The position numbers were made by a program, and so were the translations under genes. The notes beneath the pieces were generated by a model. That model was not told the DNA's origin. It worked only from the letters and a program-made list of their open reading frames with translations, and searched no databases. A DNA stretch of 5,082 nt from Pseudomonadota bacterium (GTDB lineage Bacteria; Pseudomonadota; Gammaproteobacteria; Steroidobacterales; Steroidobacteraceae): positions 1-5,082 of the forward strand of contig QGUX01000239.1 in assembly GCA_003242275.1 (NCBI GenBank). The letters run 5' to 3'. Each line of letters begins with the position of its first letter. The first letter of the stretch is position 1. Below are positions 1 through 5,082 of the stretch, in pieces.

Positions 1-104
1 TGCGTGTGCTCGTTGCTGCGCAGGGGCAAAATGTGGTAAGAGGACAGTGCCTTTGGCCGCGGCCACCGCAACTTCCGGACCGGTGCGCCCAGGGAAGGGT
101 TGGG
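1..104. other. Non-coding stretch beyond the truncated glycosyltransferase
   Basis: I see no supported gene here. The stretch lies directly downstream (minus strand) of the glycosyltransferase stop codon, where an intact member of that family would still be coding. None of the three minus-strand frames gives residues resembling the missing C-terminal half. It contains a perfect 12-base palindrome, TGGCCGCGGCCA, at 54-65, and a locally A/T-richer patch around 28-45 that differs from the neighbouring coding sequence. The palindrome is not followed by a T-run on either strand, so it is not a convincing intrinsic terminator. It could be the edge of a small mobile or repeated element, but nothing diagnostic such as a transposase or terminal inverted repeat pair is visible. 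Confidence 0.4.
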
Positions 105-725
105 TCACGGGGACTGCCTTGGCTCGGCGGCCGCGGGGCTGGACATCCGCCGGGAGGCGGCGTGGTTGAACGCCACGTTCACGCCCAGCAGCCTGAGCAG
201 CCGGTAGTACCCGTGCGCGGTCGCGCGCTTGACCGTGGTATCGCTGCGCCGGTCGTCCCGCACGCCGAGCACGAGGTCGTGCCCGGCGCGGAACTGGCGC
301 ACCATCTCGGTGATGCAGGTCTCGTCATCCTGCAGGTCGGCATCGATGGTGACCACCGCGTCGGCGTCCACTTCGAACATGCCGGCGAGCAGCGCGGCCT
401 GGTGCCCGAAGTTGCGCGTGAGCTTCAGTCCCTGCACGCGCGGCTCGGTGGCGTGAAGTTCGCGGATCAGCGCCCAGGTGCGGTCGGTGCTGCCGTCGTC
501 GACCAGGCACAGGCTGCTCGACGGCGCGACGAGTCCCTCCTCGCGCAGCGAGTTCAGCCGCGCGAGCAGCGTGCGCGCGGTGCCGGGCAGCACCTCCTCT
601 TCGTTGTGGCAGGGAACGACGATGGCCAGCCGGGGCAGGGCGCGTGTTCGTGTGTCCGGATCCTCGCGTTCCAATGCGCGTTTCCTGCTCGTCGTGGTTG
701 CCTGGTCAACCCGAAGAAGCGGCAA
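105..725 (-). CDS. Truncated family 2 glycosyltransferase (GtrB/DPM1-like), probably a remnant
   Basis: This encodes 206 residues resembling polyprenyl-phosphate glycosyltransferases, which move a sugar from a nucleotide sugar onto undecaprenyl or dolichyl phosphate at the cytoplasmic membrane face. The GT-A fold is clear: LAIVVPCHNEEE at 33-44, LVDDGSTDRTW at 74-84, LKLTRNFGHQAALLAGM at 100-116, the metal-binding DADLQD at 128-133, and the RRSDTTVKR...YYRLL stretch at 159-177. The family usually has about 310 or more residues with two C-terminal membrane helices. Here the match fades just after NHA (187-189), and the stop at 105-107 removes the rest, including all membrane segments. Residues 190-201 still align loosely with the family pattern NHADYRLMS but with poor substitutions, suggesting decay. 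The first start is TTG at 725, which overlaps the upstream gene by 20 bases. A second TTG at 674, preceded by AGGA eight bases upstream, is equally plausible and avoids the overlap. It is the last gene of the mrcA cluster. The family assignment is firm; activity is doubtful. Confidence 0.75.
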   Translation of the reverse strand: MPLLRVDQATTTSRKRALEREDPDTRTRALPRLAIVVPCHNEEEVLPGTARTLLARLNSLREEGLVAPSSSLCLVDDGSTDRTWALIRELHATEPRVQGLKLTRNFGHQAALLAGMFEVDADAVVTIDADLQDDETCITEMVRQFRAGHDLVLGVRDDRRSDTTVKRATAHGYYRLLRLLGVNVAFNHAASRRMSSPAAAEPRQSP

Positions 726-1326
726 CGGTCATTCCCACCACTTCCTTCAGGTCGGCCCTGCGCATCGGCTTGCCATCCACGGGGCTGACTGGCGCCTGCC
801 GGATCCCGTCCCGGGGAAACACGAAGGCCTCGATGGTCTCCTCGCCCATCTCGAACCGCACGCTGGGCACCGACACCTGCCTCTCGCTGGACATGCGCAG
901 CTTGCGCTCGAACACCTCGTAATCGAAGTGCGCATCCATCAGGTGCAGGTACACGGCCTCGGGACTGTCCGAGAACACGTGCAGCTGGATGTCGGCGTAC
1001 TCGGTGGCGGTGCCGGTGAGCACGGGCCCGACCAGCCGGGGCTGGAACTTCTCCAGCACGCGCATGGCCTCGACGGCCACGCGCCGCTGCTCCTGCAGGC
1101 TCCGCTGGTGCTGCAGGCCGCCGAACAGCCGCTGGTAGGACATCAGCGCGGCCTCGACCTCGGTGTTCTTGGGCAGCATGGAGCCTTCCTCCACGCCATA
1201 GCGTTCCGCGGCCTTGCGCTTGGCGACGAGGTAATCCTGGATGCCGTGCTCGGCCATCAGCCGGGCGGCTTCCTGGGCGATGGCGCTGCGCAGGTGGTCG
1301 GAGCGTGTGGGGGCGCGTCGGGCCAT
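706..1326 (-). CDS. Conserved protein of unknown function (nucleotidyltransferase-like)
   Basis: This is a 206-residue soluble protein without signal peptide or membrane segment. The ATG at 1326 is chosen because an AAGGGAG ribosome site (1334-1340) lies seven bases upstream, and because the in-frame extension to 1491 is only Arg/Pro/Ser-rich antisense-type sequence inside mrcA. The N-terminal third is helical and basic (AQEAARLMAEHGIQDYLVAKRK region, residues 17-38). The middle holds RLVGPVLTGTATEYADIQLH (97-116), and the end has FEMGEETIEAFVFP (158-171) and a conserved-looking RQAPVSPVDGKPM (176-188). From memory, homologues in Pseudomonas and Xanthomonas relatives are annotated as hypothetical or nucleotidyltransferase family. 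The GT..DIQL stretch recalls the nucleotidyltransferase GS...DxD motif, but the spacing is short and the second Asp is Gln, so catalysis is unproven. It follows mrcA after 22 bases and was probably co-transcribed with it. The gene is certain; its function is not known. Confidence 0.85.
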   Translation of the reverse strand: MARRAPTRSDHLRSAIAQEAARLMAEHGIQDYLVAKRKAAERYGVEEGSMLPKNTEVEAALMSYQRLFGGLQHQRSLQEQRRVAVEAMRVLEKFQPRLVGPVLTGTATEYADIQLHVFSDSPEAVYLHLMDAHFDYEVFERKLRMSSERQVSVPSVRFEMGEETIEAFVFPRDGIRQAPVSPVDGKPMRRADLKEVVGMTVAASSG

Positions 1327-1331
1327 GGGGG

Positions 1332-1340
1332 CTCTCCCTT
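1332..1340 (-). promoter_or_regulatory. Ribosome binding site fixing the start of the unknown protein
   Basis: On the minus strand the sequence AAGGGAGAG precedes the ATG at 1326-1324, with AAGGGAG ending seven bases before it. It lies in the short gap after the mrcA stop codon (TAG at 1351-1349). This decides against the longer in-frame start inside mrcA. Confidence 0.7.
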
Positions 1341-1348
1341 CTTCTTGT

Positions 1349-4036
1349 CTAGAACAGCGGCCCGGCGGGCGCCGCGGTGCCCGGCTGGACCTCGACGCCC
1401 GGCGGCACGTAGCCCGGTTCGCCGGGCCTCGGCGCCTCGGGCAGCGCATTGACCATGAAGGTCTCGACGATGGCCTCGGGATCCGCGGCATGTGCCAGCT
1501 TGCCGGTATAGGGATCGATCCTGAGGTCGATCAGTCCCTCGGCCGGACGCCGAGGCCGCGAGGACGGAGTGCCCTTCAGTGCTTCTTCCATGAAGTGCAT
1601 CCAGATCGGCAGGGCCGTGGAGGAACCTTCGGCGCGCGCGCCGAGCGAGCGATAGTCGTCGTAGCCCAGCCAAACGCCGGCGACGATGTCGCGGGTGAAG
1701 CCGACGAACCAGTTGTCGCGATCCTCGTTGGTGCCGGTCTTGCCGGCGAGGTCATCGCGTCCGAGCGCGCGCGAGCGCGCCGCCGTGCCCCGCACGGTGA
1801 CGTCATGCAGGATGTCGCTGATCAGCCAGGCGTTCTGCGGCGAGATGATGCGCGGTGCCAGCCGCTCCTCGGGCAGGAAGCCTGCGCCTCCCTGCAGCAG
1901 CGACAGTTCGCGCATCGGCGCCGGCACGTCCTCGAGGTTGCCGAACAGCACCGGCCCCTGGGGCCCGCCGGGGCCGACTGTCGCCGCCATGACGGCGGGA
2001 GAGAAGATGCCGGCCGCGCCTGCGGCGGCAGGGGCCGGCAGGCCGGGTGCGCCGTCCAGCCCGGGGGTTGCTCCGTACGCCGCAGCCTCCTCCTCACCCA
2101 CCGTCACCGTCGCGACTTCCCCGCCCGGCACCGCCGCCAGCATGTCGGGCACCTGTGGCGCTTCCGGCGACTGCTCGCACGGCGCGCAGGCCAGCTTCGG
2201 TTCCGCGCGGTAAACCACGTTGCCCGAGGCATCCTCGATGCGCTCGATGTAGTAGGGCTCGACCTTGAAGCCGCCGTTGGCGAACGCCGCGAAGCCCGTG
2301 GTGATCTGCAGCGGCGTGACCGCCTGCGTCCCCAGCGCGAGGGTCCAGTTGCGGGGCATCTTCGAGGGTTCGAATCCGAACTTCGCCGCATGCTCGATGA
2401 AGCGGTCGATGCCCAGCTCCTGCAGGATGCGGATCGAGACCAGGTTCCTCGACCGGACCAGCGCCTCGCGCAGGCGCATGGGTCCGCCGAAGTTGCGCGT
2501 GGAATTCTCCGGCCGCCAGATTTCCTCGCTGTTGCCGCCGCTGTCGTCCAGCAGCAGCGGAATGTCCATGATGATGGAGGAGGGCGTGAAGCCGTTGTCC
2601 AGCGCCGCCGAATAGAGGAACGGCTTGAAGCTGGAGCCGGCGCCGCGATTGGCCTGCGTGGCGCGGTTGTACTGGTTGGAATAGAAGTCGAAGCCGCCGG
2701 TCAGTGCCACGATGGCGCCATCTTCCGGATCCAGCGCCACCAGCGCCGCCTGCGCCTCGGGCACCTGCGCAAGCTGGGCATTGCCGCGGCCGTCGGTGAT
2801 CACGTGCACCACGTCGCCGCGCCGGACCACCTCGCCCGCGGTGCGGGGCGCGGCACCGGTGCCGTTGCGCAGGGCCTTGCGCGCCCACGACAGCCCGTCC
2901 CAGGAAATCCTCGCGCGGCCCTGGCCGCGCACGTGCACTTCGGCGCTGGTGGCGGCCACGGACGTGACGACGGCCGGAACCAGCAGGTTCACGGACGGGA
3001 ACTCGTTCAGCAGCGCGTCGAGTTCCGCATCGCCGGCGGTGGCGGGTAGCGTCACCTTGCCCAGCGGCCCGCGATAGCCCCGCGGCCGGTCGAACTCCAT
3101 CAGCCCCAGCCGTACCGCGCGATTGGCGGCGACCTGCTGGCGGCCGTCGATGGTGGTGTAGACCTTGTACCCGGCATTCACCGCCGCCTCGCCGAAACGC
3201 GCGACCAGTTCCTGCCGCACCATCTCCGCCACGTACGGGGCTTCCACGTCGATCAGCGGCGCGAAGCCGCGCGAGCCCACCGGCTCCTTCGCCGCCGCGG
3301 CGGCGGTGGCGGAATCGATGAAGCCCAGCTCCTGCATCCGCCGCAGCACGTAGCCGCGCCGCATCTCCGCCAGCTTCGGGTTGGTGATCGGGTTCTGCGC
3401 CGAGGGCCTCTGGATGATGCCCGCCAGCGTGGCCGCCTCGCCGACGGTGAGCTCGCCGAGGTGCTTGCCGTAGTAGGTCTGCGCCGCCGCCGCGATGCCG
3501 TAGCTGCGATGCCCGAAGGTGATGACGTTGAGGTAGGTGGCGAGGATCTGCTCCTTGGTGAACTCGCGTTCCATGCGCCACGTGACGAACACCTCGGCCA
3601 GCTTGCGCCGCAGCGTCTTGTCCAGCGACAGGCACAGGTTGCGCGCCGCCTGCTGGGTAATGGTGCTGCCCCCCTGGCCGGCATCGGCGGTGACCAGGTT
3701 CATCACGATGGCGCGCACGATGCCGCGCCATTCGAAGCCGCGGTGCTCGAAGAACCCCGCATCCTCCGCGGCCAGCACCGCCTGCCGCACCACCATCGGG
3801 ATCTCCTCGTACTCCACCGGGATGCGCCGCTGCTCGCCGATCTGCGCGATCAGGCCTCCGTCCCGGGTATAGACCCGCAGCGGGACGGCCAGCCGGGCGC
3901 ACTGGGTGTTCTCGGCCGAGGGCAGGGAGGGGGCGAGGTAGACGAAGGTGCAGGCCAGGGCAAAGGCGAAGGCCAGGAACAGGCTGCCGAGGCCAATGGC
4001 GAACCAGCGGAGGGTGCGGAGGAGGATGGGGTTCAC
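1349..4036 (-). CDS. mrcA: Penicillin-binding protein 1A, bifunctional peptidoglycan synthase
   Basis: This 895-residue class A PBP (also called PonA) polymerises lipid II into glycan strands and cross-links the stem peptides in the periplasm. A short cytoplasmic tail is followed by one membrane anchor (about 12-34). The glycosyltransferase (GT51) domain has the catalytic EDAGFFEHRG (E91), GGSTITQQAARNL (122-134), RRKLAEVF with the second catalytic Glu (E148), and GHRSYGIAAAAQTYYGK (175-191). An OB-like domain (about 320-430) precedes the transpeptidase domain, which has SSFK (catalytic S468), SRN (529-531) and KTGT (766-769). Between the last two lies a long Ala/Pro/Gly-rich segment (about 645-695) preceded by a CAPC pair (C617, C620); a comparable Cys pair occurs in E. 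coli PBP1a. All key catalytic residues are present. The start is GTG at 4036: an in-frame TAA lies 18 bases upstream with no other start codon between. An AAGGG lies about 12 bases before it, a slightly long spacing. It is divergent from pilM, as in pseudomonads and xanthomonads. Confidence 0.96.
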   Translation of the reverse strand: MNPILLRTLRWFAIGLGSLFLAFAFALACTFVYLAPSLPSAENTQCARLAVPLRVYTRDGGLIAQIGEQRRIPVEYEEIPMVVRQAVLAAEDAGFFEHRGFEWRGIVRAIVMNLVTADAGQGGSTITQQAARNLCLSLDKTLRRKLAEVFVTWRMEREFTKEQILATYLNVITFGHRSYGIAAAAQTYYGKHLGELTVGEAATLAGIIQRPSAQNPITNPKLAEMRRGYVLRRMQELGFIDSATAAAAAKEPVGSRGFAPLIDVEAPYVAEMVRQELVARFGEAAVNAGYKVYTTIDGRQQVAANRAVRLGLMEFDRPRGYRGPLGKVTLPATAGDAELDALLNEFPSVNLLVPAVVTSVAATSAEVHVRGQGRARISWDGLSWARKALRNGTGAAPRTAGEVVRRGDVVHVITDGRGNAQLAQVPEAQAALVALDPEDGAIVALTGGFDFYSNQYNRATQANRGAGSSFKPFLYSAALDNGFTPSSIIMDIPLLLDDSGGNSEEIWRPENSTRNFGGPMRLREALVRSRNLVSIRILQELGIDRFIEHAAKFGFEPSKMPRNWTLALGTQAVTPLQITTGFAAFANGGFKVEPYYIERIEDASGNVVYRAEPKLACAPCEQSPEAPQVPDMLAAVPGGEVATVTVGEEEAAAYGATPGLDGAPGLPAPAAAGAAGIFSPAVMAATVGPGGPQGPVLFGNLEDVPAPMRELSLLQGGAGFLPEERLAPRIISPQNAWLISDILHDVTVRGTAARSRALGRDDLAGKTGTNEDRDNWFVGFTRDIVAGVWLGYDDYRSLGARAEGSSTALPIWMHFMEEALKGTPSSRPRRPAEGLIDLRIDPYTGKLAHAADPEAIVETFMVNALPEAPRPGEPGYVPPGVEVQPGTAAPAGPLF

Positions 4037-4172
4037 GGATTTAACACGCCCTTATTGCGCCGGAACGGGGGGCCGGTGCAGTTTCCTATCCACGGCGGAA
4101 TTGAACAATCCTCGCCACGGCAGGCACATGGATTTGCGGACGGCCTCACGGAAAGCGGGACCCGGCTTCGCG

Positions 4173-4201
4173 TTCAATTTAACCGTTTCGTGGGTTATAG
4201 T
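4173..4201 (+). promoter_or_regulatory. Candidate sigma70 promoter for pilM
   Basis: The -10 box TATAGT (4196-4201) matches five of six consensus bases and sits 17 bases after a weak -35 TTCAAT (4173-4178, three of six). Transcription would start near 4208, giving a leader of roughly 58 bases before the GTG start of pilM. The spacing and the placement in the divergent gap support it; the weak -35 suggests either modest strength or help from an activator. Confidence 0.5.
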
Positions 4202-4225
4202 GGCTCGCCCGTTCAGGCAGGACAA
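4194..4225 (-). promoter_or_regulatory. Possible opposite-strand promoter toward mrcA, overlapping the pilM -10
   Basis: On the minus strand TATAAC (4199-4194) matches five of six bases of the -10 consensus and overlaps the pilM -10 box. The best -35 upstream is TTGTCC (4225-4220), but the spacer is 20 bases, longer than ideal. If used, the mrcA transcript would carry a leader of about 150 bases. No better mrcA promoter was found nearer the gene. Confidence 0.3.
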
Positions 4226-4254
4226 GCGTTTCGGCGCGTAACCTCTTGAAAGGT

Positions 4255-4261
4255 AAGGGAG
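4255..4261 (+). promoter_or_regulatory. Ribosome binding site of pilM
   Basis: AAGGGAG lies four bases before the GTG at 4266, a slightly tight spacing; a second purine run, AAAGGT (4249-4254), lies eleven bases away. Together they support the GTG as the pilM start, which also puts the conserved GLDI motif about 13 residues into the protein as in other PilM proteins. Confidence 0.65.
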
Positions 4262-4265
4262 AAAA

Positions 4266-5082
4266 GTGTTTCTAAATTTTCGAAAACACCGCCCGGTCCT
4301 TGGCCTTGATATTACAACGTCGTCCATCAAGCTGATCGAACTCAGCCTGTCCGGCGGGCAATACACGGTCGAGTCGTACGCGGCCGAACCCACTCCCCAG
4401 AACGCCATGAACGAGAAGGCGATCGTCGATGCCGACGCGGTCGGCGAGGCGATCGCGCGCGCGGTGCGCCGCGCCGGCTCGCGTACCCGCGAGGTAGCGG
4501 TGGCCATCCACGGCGACGCGGCGATCACCAAGGTGATCCAGATGCCGCGCAACCTCAACGAGGCCGACCTCGAGGCCCAGGTCGAGATGCAGGCCGACCA
4601 GTACATCCCCTTCCCGATGGAAGAGGTCGCCTACGACTTCGAGGTGCTCGGTCCCTCCGACAAGGATCCTGAATCCAACGACGTGCTGCTGGTGGCCTCG
4701 CGCAGCGAGAACGTCGAGCAGCGCCGCGCGGCGGTGGCCGCGGCGGGCCTGGTCGCCCGCGTGGTCGACGTCGAGGCATTCGCGCTCGAGAACGCCTGCA
4801 AGCTGATGACGCACCAGATGCCCGACGGCGGCATCGACCGCGTGGTGGCGGTGGTCGACTTCGGCGCCAGCACCACCACCTTCAGCGTGCTGAAGAACCT
4901 CAAGGTCATCTACACGCGCGACTTCGCCTTCGGTGGCCAGCAGCTCACCGAGGAGATCATGCGCACCTACGGCCTGTCGCTCGAGGAAGCCGGGCGCGCG
5001 AAGAAGGAAGGCGGCCTGCCGGCCAACTACCAGACCGACGTGCTCGATCCCTTCATCGACGACATGACGCAGCAGATCAGCC
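4266..5082 (+). CDS. pilM: Type IV pilus assembly protein PilM (5' part, runs off window)
   Basis: The first 272 residues are present; the family usually has about 350, so roughly the last quarter lies beyond the right edge. PilM is an actin/FtsA-like cytoplasmic ATP-binding protein. It binds the N-terminal tail of PilN and links the cytoplasmic motor side to the PilNOPQ alignment complex that spans the envelope. The GTG start gives MFLNFRKHRPVLGLDITTSS, with the first phosphate-binding loop GLDITTSSIKL at 13-23. Other family stretches are ESYAAEPTPQNAMNEKAI (36-53), the MPRNLNEADLEAQVEMQADQ region (93-112) followed by YIPFP, LLVASRSENVEQR (141-153) and the second phosphate loop VVDFGASTTTFSVL (196-209). 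AFGGQQLTEEIMRTYGLS (221-238) is typical of the family. The frame is open with no stop, and codon use matches a real gene. It should be followed by pilN, pilO, pilP and pilQ, which are not visible here. Confidence 0.95.
   Translation, partial: MFLNFRKHRPVLGLDITTSSIKLIELSLSGGQYTVESYAAEPTPQNAMNEKAIVDADAVGEAIARAVRRAGSRTREVAVAIHGDAAITKVIQMPRNLNEADLEAQVEMQADQYIPFPMEEVAYDFEVLGPSDKDPESNDVLLVASRSENVEQRRAAVAAAGLVARVVDVEAFALENACKLMTHQMPDGGIDRVVAVVDFGASTTTFSVLKNLKVIYTRDFAFGGQQLTEEIMRTYGLSLEEAGRAKKEGGLPANYQTDVLDPFIDDMTQQIS

Larger units (their letters stand above)
4037..4265. promoter_or_regulatory. Divergent mrcA-pilM intergenic region
   Basis: This 229-base spacer is the only substantial gene-free stretch with regulatory content. 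It must hold the start signals for both divergent transcripts. It contains A/T-rich islands (4098-4109, 4172-4183, 4195-4200) in otherwise G+C-rich sequence. The pilM promoter candidate and a possible opposite-strand -10 lie in the pilM-proximal part. An eight-base inverted repeat, AATTGAAC at 4099-4106 and GTTCAATT at 4172-4179, brackets the centre. No small open frame with a convincing ribosome site and no RNA gene was recognised. Confidence 0.7.

Noticed and set aside
54..65. Palindrome TGGCCGCGGCCA as an intrinsic terminator of the minus-strand cluster
   Set aside because: No T-run follows on the minus strand and the palindrome has no loop, so it does not fit a terminator.
478..1452. Long plus-strand frame opposite the glycosyltransferase and the unknown protein
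   Set aside because: It is antisense to two better supported genes, shows no motifs and has no convincing ribosome site.
1327..1491. 55-residue N-terminal extension of the unknown protein
   Set aside because: It is Arg/Pro/Ser-rich, lies within mrcA in another frame, and a good ribosome site precedes the internal ATG at 1326.
1241..3049. 602-codon open frame on the plus strand opposite mrcA
   Set aside because: It is antisense to a certain gene, its product is Arg/Gly/His-rich with no recognisable domain, and such frames are expected in high-G+C coding DNA.
3288..3315. GCC/GGC-rich repeat-like run inside mrcA
   Set aside because: It simply encodes the alanine run at residues 243-249 of PBP1A; no unit repeat or array is present.
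2094..3902. 602-codon minus-strand frame overlapping mrcA in another frame
   Set aside because: It is an out-of-frame shadow of mrcA with Arg/Ala/Gly-biased composition and no family motif.
4052..4606. 184-codon minus-strand frame covering the mrcA-pilM gap and the 5' part of pilM
   Set aside because: It is antisense to pilM, and its composition and lack of domains mark it as a shadow.

Overview
The window is high-G+C bacterial chromosome, roughly two thirds G+C by eye. Gene content and order point to a gammaproteobacterium, most likely a member of the Xanthomonadaceae (Lysobacter/Luteimonas/Xanthomonas type). This placement rests on the divergent mrcA (ponA) - pilM pair, which is conserved in gammaproteobacteria with type IV pili, and on the protein style; it is an inference, not a database result.

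Layout. On the minus strand, read from right to left, there are three closely packed genes. The first is mrcA/ponA (4036 to 1349), a bifunctional class A penicillin-binding protein 1A. The second is a 206-residue conserved protein of unproven function (1326 to 706), starting 22 bases after the mrcA stop. The third is a family 2 glycosyltransferase of the GtrB/DPM1 type (725 to 105) that is cut short and lacks its C-terminal membrane part. The last 104 bases of the window (1-104) hold no recognisable gene and may be foreign or rearranged sequence abutting the truncated glycosyltransferase. On the plus strand, pilM begins at 4266 and runs off the right edge; in relatives it heads the pilMNOPQ operon for the type IV pilus alignment complex.

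The 229-base gap between mrcA and pilM carries a fair sigma70-type promoter toward pilM. Its -10 box overlaps a -10-like hexamer on the other strand, so the site may fire in both directions. Both flanking genes start with GTG and the glycosyltransferase with TTG, so three of the four genes lack an ATG start.

Functionally this is envelope biogenesis: peptidoglycan polymerisation and cross-linking, a lipid-linked sugar transferase remnant, and the cytoplasmic platform of the type IV pilus. I found no mobile-element gene, RNA gene, CRISPR array or clear new system. The items most worth a second look are the truncated glycosyltransferase with the odd sequence beside it, the uncharacterised protein co-transcribed with PBP1A, and the symmetric divergent promoter.
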